A stretch of 64,000 nt of DNA, from positions 372,001-436,000 of the forward strand of contig NZ_CP047173.1 of assembly GCF_009834185.1 (NCBI RefSeq), given 5' to 3'. The translations under genes were made by a program, and so were the position numbers. This document shows, in pieces, positions 1-7,764 of this stretch. The stretch is from Rathayibacter sp. VKM Ac-2760. Its GTDB lineage: Bacteria; Actinomycetota; Actinomycetes; Actinomycetales; Microbacteriaceae. The stretch's first letter is position 1, and each line of letters begins with the position of its first letter. The notes beneath the pieces were generated by a model. The model saw only the letters and a program-made list of their open reading frames with translations, was not told the DNA's origin and searched no databases.

Positions 1-221
1 TCCTCGTCGCCACCGTCCTCTCCGGCACCGCAGTCCTCCCGCAGGCGAACTCGTCCGACATCTACCTCACCGCTCTCGCCGCCCTGCTCACCCTCGTCTA
101 CATCGTCGGACTGATCTTCCGACCCACCCGCCGCATCGCCGGCATGGGAATCGACTCGTTGATCGTGCTCGCGCTCTACACCGTCGGCATCGGCGGGCTC
201 TTCGCCATCACCGCGAAATGA
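1..221 (+). CDS. C-terminal fragment of a sodium/calcium exchanger-type cation antiporter
   Basis: About 72 residues are visible, reading in the frame that ends at the TGA at 219-221. The start lies outside the window. Two hydrophobic helices are separated by a basic loop, followed by RIAGMGIDSLIVL and a last glycine-rich helix ending GLFAITAK. This pattern resembles the C-terminal half of the YrbG/CaxA type Ca2+/Na+ or H+ antiporters, which exchange cations across the membrane. The family call rests on a short fragment, so another multi-helix transporter is possible. Confidence 0.5.
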   Translation, partial: LVATVLSGTAVLPQANSSDIYLTALAALLTLVYIVGLIFRPTRRIAGMGIDSLIVLALYTVGIGGLFAITAK

Positions 222-310
222 CGTCCGCCGTGTGCAGATCGACCAGATCGCTGCAGCTGGAGCAGACACGGCCGCTGGCGTGATCGGCGTTGCGACGAGC
301 CGTGCACCGG

Positions 311-1222
311 TCAGCGCATCTCGTGCGCGATCTCCAGGAACGCCGCCGCGGACGACCCGATGCGATCGGACCAGATGGCGCGGAGAGGTCGCACGAGTGC
401 TGGTCCGCGGAGGGGCACTCGTATCAGTGAGCGCGCGGCGAGATCTGCTTCGACGGTGAGGATGCTCATGACGGCGGGCGCGATGCCGGCGCGGGCGTTC
501 GCTCGGATGATCGCCGTCGTCTCCAGGATCGCGGCGGGAGTCGTGGGTGCGAGCCCGGCGTCGTGGAGCCATGCTTCGAGGGTCGTCCGGGTGCCGGAGC
601 CTTCCTCTCGTGTCAGCAGTGCGGTCCCGGCCAAGTCCTCGGCGCCGATACTCGCCGCGCGTGCCCAGGGGTGGTCCGGTGCGACGACGACAGCGAGTTC
701 GTCCTCCGTGACCACGTGAGAGGAGAGCGTGGCCGTGGACGCCGGTGTCTCGACGAATCCGAGCTGCGCCGCACCGGATCGCACGAGCTCGGTGACCGTG
801 GCTGAATTGCCGGCGATCAGCTGCACACTCACCTCGGGTGTGCGCTGTCGGAATTCGAGGAGCCAGCGTGGGAGCAGCAGTTCGGCGATCGTCTGCGACG
901 CCGCGAGGACCAGTGAGCCGGTCGGCTGTCGCAGTGCTGCCGCGCCCGCCTCGAGGCGGCGGGACGCCTCGAGGACCGGGCCGGCCAGCTCGAGCACGAG
1001 CCGGCCCGCGTCGGTCATCAGGGACCCGGTCGGAGAGCGGCGCACGAGCGGCTGCCCGATGGCGCGCTCCGCGACCCGCAGACGCGCCGAGACGGCCTGC
1101 TGGGTGACGCCGAGGTCTTCGGCGGCACGGGAGAGCGAGCCCGCCTCGGCGATGCGTTCGAGCACCTCCAGCGTGTCGAGATCCAGGATCCGGTCCGTCA
1201 ATCGCCGCGTCGTCACAAGCAC
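311..1222 (-). CDS. LysR-family transcriptional regulator
   Basis: 303 residues, normal LysR length. Residues 13-75 hold the winged HTH (LDTLEVLERIAEAGSLSRAA, then GVTQQAVSARLRVAE), followed by a periplasmic-binding-protein-like effector domain from about residue 95. The gene is transcribed away from the TDT transporter at 1286 with about 60 bases between the starts, the usual arrangement of a LysR activator with its target. The effector is unknown; TDT transporters carry organic acids, sulfite or tellurite-related anions, so such an anion is a reasonable guess. Confidence 0.9.
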   Translation of the reverse strand: MLVTTRRLTDRILDLDTLEVLERIAEAGSLSRAAEDLGVTQQAVSARLRVAERAIGQPLVRRSPTGSLMTDAGRLVLELAGPVLEASRRLEAGAAALRQPTGSLVLAASQTIAELLLPRWLLEFRQRTPEVSVQLIAGNSATVTELVRSGAAQLGFVETPASTATLSSHVVTEDELAVVVAPDHPWARAASIGAEDLAGTALLTREEGSGTRTTLEAWLHDAGLAPTTPAAILETTAIIRANARAGIAPAVMSILTVEADLAARSLIRVPLRGPALVRPLRAIWSDRIGSSAAAFLEIAHEMR

Positions 1223-1285
1223 TCATTGTGCCCCGCCAACACGATCGCTGTATCGGCTGGTGCCGGCGATGCTCAGGCTGGAGTC

Positions 1286-2446
1286 ATGACAACCTCTTCC
1301 CTCACCCGCGCATCTTCCTCGATCGGGCATCCTCCGCGGTCGAGGCGCTTGTTCCGGGAGTTGGAGCATCCGGGACTGATCGTGTCGAACCTGACGCCGA
1401 ACTGGTTCGCGTCGATCATGGGCACCGGCATCGTCGCGGTCGCCGCCGCGTCCCTGCCACTCCAGTTCCCCGGACTGCGGACCGGGGCCACCGTCGTCTG
1501 GGCGATCGCCGCGCTGCTGCTTGTCGCGCTGACGGTCGCGACCGGGCTGCACTGGGTCCGCTACCGCGCTACAGCGGTGAGGCACCACCTGAATCCGGTG
1601 CTTTCGCACTTCTACGGCGCGCCTCCCATGGCGTTTCTCACCGTCGGCGCGGGAACCCTCCTCCTCGGCAAGGACTGGATCGGCCTGCCGGCCGCTGTCA
1701 CCATCGACTGGGTGCTCTGGGGTGCGGGGACTCTCGGCGGGCTGGTGACGGCGGTCCTGGTGCCCTACCTCGCGTTCACCCGGCATGAGAACAAGCCCGA
1801 TTCGGCGTTCGGCGGCTGGCTGATGCCGATCGTTCCGCCGATGGTGTCCGCTTCCACCGGCGCATTGCTGCTGCCGTACGCGCCCGCCGGGCAAGCGCGG
1901 GAGACGCTCCTGTGGTCCTGCTACGGCTTCTTCGGCCTCAGCCTGATCGCGTCGCTGGTGGTGATCACCCTGATCTGGAACCGGCTCGCGCAGCACAAGG
2001 TCGGAGCGGCGGGGATGGTGCCGACACTGTGGATCGTCCTCGGTCCGGTCGGACAGTCGATCACCGCTGTGAATCTGCTCGCCTCGAACGCGCCCACCGT
2101 CGTGGACGCCGGCATGGCGCGTGCGCTGCTGGTCGTGGCTCTGGTGTACGGCTTCGCGATGCTCGGCTTCGCGCTGCTCTGGACCGTCATCGCCCTCGCG
2201 ATCACCCTCCGCACCGCGAAGGAGCACCTGCCCTTCAGTCTGACGTGGTGGTCGTTCACGTTCCCCGTCGGCACCTGCGTCACCGGACTGAACGGCCTCG
2301 CCCTGCACTCCGGTCTCACGGTCGTCGCCGGTCTCGCCGTGCTCTACTACGTCGGCCTGGTCGCCGCGTGGATCATCGTCGCCGCCCGCACCTTCCACGG
2401 TTCCGTGATCCGCGGCACCCTGCTCGCACCACCGCGACCGGCCTGA
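1286..2446 (+). CDS. TDT/SLAC1-family transporter (tellurite-resistance/C4-dicarboxylate/sulfite type)
   Basis: 386 residues from the ATG at 1286. An in-frame upstream start at 1226 would run almost into the LysR gene and lacks a clear ribosome site. Around ten hydrophobic helices are visible, beginning with the family hallmark NLTPNWFASIMGTGIVAVAA. The family includes TehA, fungal Mae1 and the sulfite exporter Ssu1 and moves anions across the inner membrane; the substrate cannot be read from sequence. The divergent LysR gene probably controls it. The next gene starts 19 bases downstream and may be co-transcribed. Confidence 0.85.
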   Translation: MTTSSLTRASSSIGHPPRSRRLFRELEHPGLIVSNLTPNWFASIMGTGIVAVAAASLPLQFPGLRTGATVVWAIAALLLVALTVATGLHWVRYRATAVRHHLNPVLSHFYGAPPMAFLTVGAGTLLLGKDWIGLPAAVTIDWVLWGAGTLGGLVTAVLVPYLAFTRHENKPDSAFGGWLMPIVPPMVSASTGALLLPYAPAGQARETLLWSCYGFFGLSLIASLVVITLIWNRLAQHKVGAAGMVPTLWIVLGPVGQSITAVNLLASNAPTVVDAGMARALLVVALVYGFAMLGFALLWTVIALAITLRTAKEHLPFSLTWWSFTFPVGTCVTGLNGLALHSGLTVVAGLAVLYYVGLVAAWIIVAARTFHGSVIRGTLLAPPRPA

Positions 2447-2464
2447 CCGGGATCGAGGACCATC

Positions 2465-3031
2465 GTGGACATCCGAACCCTGAACGCCCTCGCCGAGACC
2501 TGGCGGAGTACCGCGGACGCGACCGGACGCTTCGTTCCGGGCTTCGATCCCCGCTCCGGCGGCACCGCCAGTCGCGTCCTGGTGCTGATGCAGTCACCCG
2601 GCCCTCGGACGATCGCCGCGGGATCCGCTGCCGTCTGCAGTGAAGACAACCTCGGGCCCACCGCCGCCGCGTTCCGGGCGGCCCGCATCGAGTCCGGACT
2701 CTCCCGCGACCACTACCTCCGATGGAACCTCATCCCGTGGGAGATCCCTGGCCGCGTCCGCCCCGCGGACATCGAGCAGGGCCGGCTCGCGCTCGGTGAG
2801 CTGCTGGAGCTGCTGCCCGCGCTCGAAGCCGTCGTCACCTACGGGACCGTGGCGCTCGACGGGGTCATGCGCTACCTGACCCTGCACGATGATCCCCGCG
2901 TCGTCCCCGTCCTCGCGGCACCGCACCCCTCACCGGCCAACGGACGTCACCGCGCCGACCAGCACCTCCGCTCCGTGAACGCGCTCCGCCTCGCGAATCG
3001 TCTGGGATCCGGTCGGCGACTCGCAGACTGA
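2465..3031 (+). CDS. Uracil-DNA glycosylase superfamily protein
   Basis: 188 residues from a GTG at 2465. Motifs in order: VLMQSPGP (the GxPG-like uracil-pocket loop), EDNLGPTA, RWNLIPWEI, and LAAPHPSPANG (the HPS-type intercalation loop). These are the landmarks of the UDG fold, closest in style to family 4/5-like or uncharacterised UDG-like proteins. It would act on uracil or other damaged bases in DNA, but the catalytic residues of the classical families are not all evident, so activity is uncertain. It follows the TDT transporter closely, with no obvious functional link. Confidence 0.8.
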   Translation: MDIRTLNALAETWRSTADATGRFVPGFDPRSGGTASRVLVLMQSPGPRTIAAGSAAVCSEDNLGPTAAAFRAARIESGLSRDHYLRWNLIPWEIPGRVRPADIEQGRLALGELLELLPALEAVVTYGTVALDGVMRYLTLHDDPRVVPVLAAPHPSPANGRHRADQHLRSVNALRLANRLGSGRRLAD

Positions 3032-3097
3032 CGGCACTGAAGGCAGACGTCCGCGGCTCGGTCGGCACCGGTCCTCGTGACCGATGAGGCGCTGATC

Positions 3098-3556
3098 TCA
3101 GACGGTCCCCGTCCTCGGACCGCTGACGGGACCGGCCTGGTCGTCCACGATGTCGACGGTGTACGCCGCGCCGTGCTCGAGCGTGTGGCCGACGGTGCAC
3201 TGACGGTCGACCGCCCGGCGGGTGCGCTCGGACAGTGAGGCGATCCGCTCGGGATCGAGCGCCGACAGGTCGGCGCGGATCACGGCGGTGATCGAGTCGT
3301 AGCGGTCCTCGCCCTCGGGCTTGGTCGCGGTGATGTCGGTGGTCGCTTCGAAGTCGGCTCCGAGACGGCTGGCGAGGAGGTGGTCCGAGGAGAGCATGCC
3401 GCAGGCGGCGAGGGCGAGGTGCAGCAGCTCGCCGGGCGAGAACACGCCGTCGGCCTCCGACCCGCCGATGCGGACCTCGGCTCCTCGCGCGTTGCGGCCG
3501 ATGAAGCTTCTCGGGCCCTCGCGGGTGATGTGCAGCGGCGTGGTCTCGGTGCTCAT
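3098..3556 (-). CDS. OsmC-family peroxiredoxin-like protein
   Basis: 152 residues. The two conserved cysteine contexts of OsmC/Ohr proteins are present: LALAACGMLSSDHL around residue 50 and RQCTVGHTLE around residue 118. They form the peroxidatic/resolving pair that reduces organic hydroperoxides with lipoyl or thiol donors in the cytosol. The length is usual for OsmC. It stands alone, downstream of and on the same strand as the sigma/anti-sigma pair, and could belong to a stress regulon. Confidence 0.88.
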   Translation of the reverse strand: MSTETTPLHITREGPRSFIGRNARGAEVRIGGSEADGVFSPGELLHLALAACGMLSSDHLLASRLGADFEATTDITATKPEGEDRYDSITAVIRADLSALDPERIASLSERTRRAVDRQCTVGHTLEHGAAYTVDIVDDQAGPVSGPRTGTV

Positions 3557-3624
3557 GGTCTGCTCCTGTCCGGTGTCCGCGGCACCGCGGGCAGTGGCGG
3601 TGTCTCCTGAGGGTGGGCGGTGTC

Positions 3625-4335
3625 TCAGGTGTCGGTGCGGACGAGGGGGGTGTTCGTGCCGCGGACCCTGATGTCGACGCCGGTGATCTCCGATCGGGCG
3701 ATGCCCGTGGACGCCGCCAGGTCGACGGCGCGCTGCCCGGCCGCCGTCCAGGTGGCGACGGTGATCGTGCTGCCGTCTGTGCGGGTGATCACGAGTTCGT
3801 ACTCCGCGTCGGCGGGCGCATCACCACTGTAGGTGCAGCTCCACTCCAGCCGGGTGCCCCACGGCTTCCCCTCGACCTGGATGTCCGCAGCGAGAGCGGG
3901 ATCCGCCGCGATCGGGTCCATCGGTTCCAGGGTCGCCTCGCTCGCCACGGGAGCGCCCGCGATGCCCGTGCCCAGTGCGACCCCGCCCAAGACGGAGGCG
4001 GTCACGGCGGCCGCGACGGCGAGGGACGTCACCAGCCGGCGCCGACGTCGGCGCGTCCGGACACGGTGAGCGATGGCGGGCAGCGTCACCACAGACGGCG
4101 GCGCCTCCTCGCCGTCGTCCGATGCGCTGATGGCGAGAGCGTCCTCGACCGAGAGGCGACCGACGATCCCGGGCAGTCCTGCCAGCTCTGCCACGGCCGC
4201 GCGGCAGGCCGCGCAGCCGCTGAGGTGCTGCTCGTACTCGAGTCGCTGATCCGCGGGGAGAGCGCCGAGGACGTAGGACGCGTCCCAGTCGCGGTACTCG
4301 TCCTCCATCGCAGAGCTTCCGTGGTGGTCGTTCAT
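3625..4335 (-). CDS. Membrane anti-sigma factor with zinc-binding domain (RskA/RsgA type)
   Basis: 236 residues. The start is the ATG at 4335, which overlaps the stop of the sigma gene (ATGA), so the two are translationally coupled; a longer open frame upstream only shadows the sigma gene. The N-terminal domain has the HxxxCxxC zinc motif (QHLSGCAACRAAV, about residues 43-55). One transmembrane helix lies at about residues 115-140, and the rest is an extracytoplasmic domain resembling the RskA C-terminal domain. It is expected to hold the partner sigma factor at the membrane until an envelope signal triggers release. Confidence 0.9.
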   Translation of the reverse strand: MNDHHGSSAMEDEYRDWDASYVLGALPADQRLEYEQHLSGCAACRAAVAELAGLPGIVGRLSVEDALAISASDDGEEAPPSVVTLPAIAHRVRTRRRRRRLVTSLAVAAAVTASVLGGVALGTGIAGAPVASEATLEPMDPIAADPALAADIQVEGKPWGTRLEWSCTYSGDAPADAEYELVITRTDGSTITVATWTAAGQRAVDLAASTGIARSEITGVDIRVRGTNTPLVRTDT

Positions 4336-4850
4336 CGGGTGACGCCCCTTTCCTGCAGAGCCAGTCGCAGACCGCGCAGTCCGTAGTGCAATCGAGATTT
4401 CGCTGTTCCCTCGGGGATGGAGTGCCGGCGGGCGATCTCGGGGACGGTGTGTCCGAGGAAATACGCGTCCACCACGATCTGACGATGCTCCACCGACAGC
4501 GATGCGAGAGCGTCGGCGACGAGGATGCTGTCCAGGACCGCGTCGGTGCGATCGGGGACGGCGCCGCCGCCGTCCTCGTCCTTCGCCGGCACCTCGCGTC
4601 GGCTCCGAGCGGATCGGGCGTCGTCGATGACGAGGTTGCGGGCGACGGTGAACAGCCACGCGCGAGCGGCGTCGGCGTCACGTTCGAGGACCTGCGGGCG
4701 CTGCCAGGCCCGGACCATCGTCTCCTGCACGACGTCCTCCGTCAGCGCCGCGTTCCGAGTGAGGTTCTGCACGAAGCGCCGCAACGCCGGGCCGTGACTC
4801 TCGTACAGCGCCGCCAGGAGCTCATCGACGGGGCGGGGCACAGTGCTCAC
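4332..4850 (-). CDS. ECF RNA polymerase sigma factor (SigK/SigL-like)
   Basis: 172 residues. Region 2 covers about residues 10-80, with TEDVVQETMVRAWQRP, and AWLFTVARNLVIDDARSARS as the -10 recognition segment. Region 4 covers about 110-168, with LSVEHRQIVVDAYFLGHTVP followed by an HTH ending GTAKSRLHYGLRGLR. It directs polymerase to stress promoters and is co-transcribed with its anti-sigma factor. The neighbouring secreted lipoprotein (4993-5538), read in the same direction, is a natural member of the same regulon. Confidence 0.92.
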   Translation of the reverse strand: MSTVPRPVDELLAALYESHGPALRRFVQNLTRNAALTEDVVQETMVRAWQRPQVLERDADAARAWLFTVARNLVIDDARSARSRREVPAKDEDGGGAVPDRTDAVLDSILVADALASLSVEHRQIVVDAYFLGHTVPEIARRHSIPEGTAKSRLHYGLRGLRLALQERGVTR

Positions 4851-4992
4851 CGCCTCGAAGCGCCACAGCGCGCTCCCTCATCACGGTTGCTTCGATCACT
4901 GCCGGTCATCCCTTTCCGTCCTTGCCTGTCGAGAACCGGCGACCCGCCCGGGCGATGCGCTTCGCTGCCCGCGGGGACGGGTCGCCGTCGCA

Positions 4993-5538
4993 TCAGGACG
5001 CCGGGGTGGCGGTGCTCATGGCCGCGGCTTCCTTGTTCATCGTGCCGTCAGGGAGGAGGACGTACCAGGCGTCCTTCACACCCTGCCCGTTGACCTGGCC
5101 CGGCGCGGTGTCCTTCGCGAACCGGTAGACCGGCCATCCGTCGACGGTCAGCTGGGTCGTCCCGTCGGTGCGCGTGATCGAGCCGACCTCTCCGGTGATC
5201 CCGTCCGCTGCGGTCGTGCTGGACGCCGACACGGCAGGCCAGGTCGTGGCGCACTCGTCGTAGCAGCTGCTGCTGCCCGAGTTCTGCGTGTCCTTCGTGA
5301 ACGTGTAGACGGTGTAGCCGGCCTCGTCCGTGATGACCTCGCCCAGCGGCGAGGACGCCGTCGTGAGAGCCGCCGTCTCAGCGGAGGCGGTCGCGGTGGA
5401 GGAGGCCGTCGCGGTGGCGGAGGGGCTGTCGGCCGGCGCTTCCGACGAGGCGGCCGAGCCGGCGGCCGTCGAGCATCCGGCGAGAAGGACGGCGGCGAAC
5501 GCCGCAGTCGTCACAGTGGTCGCGATTCGCTTGAGCAT
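4993..5538 (-). CDS. Secreted lipoprotein with two PF03640-type repeats
   Basis: 181 residues from the ATG at 5538, which follows a good AGGAGG site. A lipobox (VLLAGCS) sits about 20 residues in, then a Ser/Ala/Thr linker, then two copies of the secreted-repeat motif: GYTVYTFTKDTQNSGSSSCY with an ECATTWPAV segment, and a second WPVYRFAKDTAPGQVNGQGV copy ending in a tryptophan-rich segment. In actinobacteria this family is usually found beside ECF sigma/anti-sigma pairs. Function is unknown; it acts on the outer face of the membrane. Confidence 0.85.
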   Translation of the reverse strand: MLKRIATTVTTAAFAAVLLAGCSTAAGSAASSEAPADSPSATATASSTATASAETAALTTASSPLGEVITDEAGYTVYTFTKDTQNSGSSSCYDECATTWPAVSASSTTAADGITGEVGSITRTDGTTQLTVDGWPVYRFAKDTAPGQVNGQGVKDAWYVLLPDGTMNKEAAAMSTATPAS

Positions 5539-5934
5539 GATGCCTCCTGTAGTGCGGGGGCCGAGGTGGTCCCACCGAGGACACGACACAGCAGTCGCGG
5601 ACGTTCAACGAGGCGAGAAGATCGCTGGGAGAGCATCCGCGCGGCGGGCGGCTTCAGCGAGAGCGATGATCCGTTGCGCGCTCCTTCGCGTGAAGGCCCG
5701 AGGCAGCGCTCTGCTCTCCATCCCCGCGCAGACCGAGGCGAACGAGCACGCAGACCGCCAGGGAACGGTGCCCGCGGCCTTACTGCTGAGGATCCGGGCC
5801 ACCTCGTCAGGTGGGATCGGGCGTCGCTGTATCGCCACGAGGCGGACGCCACTCGGCGCGCTCCTGCTCAAGAGCAGACAGCCTCCCAGTAGAGGCTCGT
5901 CCTCTGGCCGATCGAACCCCCTCGGCGGAAGTCT
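5539..5934. other. Intergenic stretch with no convincing gene
   Basis: About 400 bases between the lipoprotein start and the left direct repeat. Open frames exist on both strands, as expected at this GC content, but none has a recognisable motif, a ribosome site or a plausible composition. The promoter of the lipoprotein gene should lie at the left edge. The minus-strand frame ending LAEAARRADALPAIFSPR could be the tail of a decayed gene; this is not supported further. Confidence 0.4.
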
Positions 5935-6258
5935 CCGCGAGCAAGCGGACGCCGACCTCGGTCGGCGCTGTGGTGTGCGCTGCGCGCATTTCTGCCTGGA
6001 AGCCTTCGGCAGCGTACGGGCCTCCGGCGTCCACGCAAGCCGCTGCGCGGCCGGCTCCTCCGAGGTTCTCGCCACGCGGTCGCTGCGCTCCCTCACATCG
6101 CGCCGACAACCTCTCCTCCGCCGCCCTTCGGGTTGCGCTCCCGCCTCCGACCCTGCTCGGCACTACGTGCCTTCCAAGCAAAAAATGCTGGGAGAGAAGG
6201 AAGAACAGGCGAGCCAGACCACCCCCCTGGCTTGACAAACCTGATTGAGAATCACGGC
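5935..6258. repeat. Left copy of the ~320-bp direct repeat flanking the metal island
   Basis: Nearly the same sequence, in the same orientation, recurs at 46703-47033; long stretches such as TGGAAGCCTTCGGCAGCGTA match exactly. The repeat is a string of short hairpins with CTTCGG- or TGCG-type loops. It ends in TTGACAAAC and the perfect palindrome TGATTGAGAATCA (6242-6254) followed by CGGC, after which the copies diverge. TTGACA looks like a -35 box, but no -10 box is correctly spaced. It lies directly upstream of the small gene at 6295 and may also act as its leader. Recombination between the copies would release the 40.8 kb between them. Confidence 0.85.
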
Positions 6259-6294
6259 AAAAAACGTGGGGGAGAGGCGAAGAGAGGACAGACC

Positions 6295-6540
6295 ATGAGC
6301 GCCACCACCACCACCACGATGCAGACGCCGACCCTTCCTGAGGCGCTGGCCGAGTTCGTGTCCGTGTTCTCGCACGGGGAGCTGGCCAATGACCTCGCTC
6401 CGCGGCTGACCTGCGGCGAGGTCGACGCGCTGGCTGGACTCCTGCGAGCATTCGGACGAGACGAGGCCGCAGACCTGTGGATCACGGAGCACGCGACCGA
6501 CGACGACAAGGGCGACGCGCACAACCCGGAAGGAGAGTGA
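6295..6540 (+). CDS. Small conserved mobile-element protein, function unknown
   Basis: 81 residues from the ATG at 6295, preceded by AGAGAGGAC. After a Thr-rich start it reads ELANDLAPRLTCGEVDALAG and DEAADLWITEHA, a compact helical pattern. Proteins of this kind are common upstream of NrdH-like and SSB genes on actinobacterial plasmids and integrated elements. It is not recognised as a named family here. It begins an operon with the redoxin gene, 5 bases downstream. Confidence 0.6.
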   Translation: MSATTTTTMQTPTLPEALAEFVSVFSHGELANDLAPRLTCGEVDALAGLLRAFGRDEAADLWITEHATDDDKGDAHNPEGE

Positions 6541-6545
6541 GAGTC

Positions 6546-6776
6546 ATGGCTCTGACCGTCTACTCGAAGCCGTCGTGCGTGCAGTGCACCATGACCTACC
6601 GGGTGCTCGAGAAGAAGGGCATCGAGTACACCGTCGTGGACATCACGACCAACCTTGCCGCGCTCGCTTATGTCACGGAGGAGCTGGGCTACTCCGCCGC
6701 CCCCGTGGTCGTCGCGAGCGACCAGGACCACTGGTCGGGCTTCCGCCCTGACCTCATCGAGAAGCACTCGGCATGA
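6546..6776 (+). CDS. nrdH: NrdH-like glutaredoxin
   Basis: 76 residues, the NrdH size. The active site is C11-V-Q-C14 in SKPSCVQCTMTYR, typical of NrdH redoxins that use thioredoxin reductase rather than glutathione. The cis-proline region reads YSAAPVVV and the C-terminal SGFRPD motif is the NrdH signature. It would supply electrons to a class Ib ribonucleotide reductase or other disulfides. It overlaps the next gene by ATGA, and no nrdE/F genes are nearby, which is normal for copies carried by phages and plasmids. Confidence 0.9.
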   Translation: MALTVYSKPSCVQCTMTYRVLEKKGIEYTVVDITTNLAALAYVTEELGYSAAPVVVASDQDHWSGFRPDLIEKHSA

Positions 6777-7090
6777 CCGGCCCGGACGCCTCGAGTGACG
6801 AGTACCGGGCCGGGTATCTCGCCGGGCAGGCCGATCGGCAGGGAGAAATCGACGCGCTCGACTTCCTGGCCGATCGGCTCTACCGCGCCGCTTACGGCGA
6901 CGAGCGACGCCTTCCGGCCTACGCCTCGACGCGCGCCGAGCTCGGACAGCGCAGAGCGCTGTCCGAGCCCGACGCGCGCCGAGCTCGGACAGCGCAGAGC
7001 GCTGTCCGAGCCGCCGGTCGAGGTCACTCGGCGCGACGCTCTGGCGTCCTGGGGCATCGAGCCGCCCCCCATCGACGCCCCTGCGGCTGA
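6773..7090 (+). pseudogene. Small mobile-element gene frameshifted by a 43-bp duplication
   Basis: The first 50 residues look genuine (DEYRAGYLAGQADRQGEIDA, then DFLADRLYRAAYGDE). From 6927 a perfect 43-bp tandem duplication shifts the frame, and the predicted tail becomes arginine-rich and unlikely. With a single copy of the unit the frame would continue into sensible sequence (VEVTRRDALASWGIEPPPID), which is still open through to the SSB frame. The gene starts inside the stop of nrdH (ATGA). Its family is unknown. Confidence 0.55.
6927..7012. repeat. Perfect 43-bp tandem duplication, each unit a 13-bp-stem hairpin
   Basis: Units 6927-6969 and 6970-7012 are identical. Each contains GCTCGGACAGCGC, a 3-base AGA loop and the exact reverse complement, so two strong hairpins stand side by side. 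43 is not a multiple of three, so the copy number changes the reading frame of the host gene. Confidence 0.93.
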
Positions 7091-7154
7091 CGCCGCGGGG
7101 GAGATCCCGTCGACGTCGACGGGACGAACGAACCGCACGAGCAGGAGACGACAG

Positions 7155-7538
7155 ATGAGCACGAGGACCATCACCGGCAATCTCGCTGCCGACCCCGAGG
7201 CCGTACAGGCCGGGCGAGTGCAGATCGTGAAGCTGCGCGTCATCGAGAACACCGGAGAGTTCCGCGGGGGAGAGTGGACCGCACACGAGGCGCCGACGAC
7301 GCACTTCGTGGAAGCGAAGTTCGAGCTGGGCGAGCACGTCCTCGCCTCCCTCCACAAGGGAGACGCCGTGATCGTCGTCGGCTACGAGCGCACCGTCGCC
7401 TGGGGCGAAGCAGAGAACCGCCGCACCGGCCGCGTCCTTGAAGCCGACGCCATCGGACCCAACCTCGCTCGCGCAGCCGCGATCATTCAGACCGCTCCGA
7501 GGATGCCCCGCCGTCTCGCAACCTACGAAACGGAGTAG
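7155..7538 (+). CDS. ssb: Single-stranded DNA-binding protein (plasmid-type SSB)
   Basis: 127 residues from the ATG at 7155 after a GGAGACG site. It starts RTITGNLAADPEAV as SSB proteins do and keeps the OB-fold strands (VQIVKLRVIEN, HFVEAKFELGEHVLASLHKG, VIVVGYERTVAWGE). It lacks the acidic C-terminal tail of chromosomal SSB, which recruits repair partners. It probably coats single-stranded DNA during transfer or replication of the element. Confidence 0.85.
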   Translation: MSTRTITGNLAADPEAVQAGRVQIVKLRVIENTGEFRGGEWTAHEAPTTHFVEAKFELGEHVLASLHKGDAVIVVGYERTVAWGEAENRRTGRVLEADAIGPNLARAAAIIQTAPRMPRRLATYETE

Positions 7539-7544
7539 AACGAC

Positions 7545-7694
7545 TCAGCTCTCGACGCGGAGCACGTAGAGGATGACGTGATCCTCCGGGATCGCTGCGC
7601 GCACTTCCGCGATCGCCGCGGCGCTCGTCGCCGCGCTGCCACGCACCACCGTTGATGCCGATTCCGCGCGCGTCCGGTGTGCCAGCTCCCACAT
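7545..7694 (-). CDS. Short hypothetical protein
   Basis: 49 residues from the ATG at 7694. The reading is WELAHRTRAESASTVVRG, then a short Ala-rich helix, IAEVRAAIPEDHVILYVLR and stop. The mix of residues is protein-like and the gene converges with ssb, with 6 bases between the stops. No family is recognised; it may be chance coding in GC-rich DNA. Confidence 0.4.
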   Translation of the reverse strand: MWELAHRTRAESASTVVRGSAATSAAAIAEVRAAIPEDHVILYVLRVES

Positions 7695-7730
7695 GCCTCC
7701 ATCGTCGCACTGGCCGGAACCTCACTAACT

Positions 7731-7760
7731 CATTTACTCATTAGCTCAAATGAGTGAATG
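7731..7760. promoter_or_regulatory. AT-rich inverted repeat, probable operator
   Basis: CATTTACTCATT (7731-7742) and AATGAGTGAATG (7749-7760) are inverted with one mismatch around 6 bases. This is the most AT-rich spot in the area and it precedes a hairpin-rich leader and the gene at 8120. A further ACTCAT half lies just upstream. A repressor or partition-type protein could bind here; which one is unknown. Confidence 0.5.
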
Positions 7761-7764
7761 ACGT

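Noticed and set aside
5605..5930. Minus-strand frame ending LAEAARRADALPAIFSPR as a gene
   Set aside because: No start with ribosome site, no family resemblance, and much of the frame runs through the non-coding direct repeat.
6242..6254. TGATTGAGAATCA read as a Fur/Zur-type box
   Set aside because: The palindrome is real but too short, and it occurs at the same place in a repeat end with no iron or zinc uptake gene beside it. It is better treated as part of the repeat terminus.
6232..6260. TTGACA as a -35 promoter box for the gene at 6295
   Set aside because: No TATAAT-like hexamer lies 16-18 bases downstream; the position is occupied by CGGCAA.
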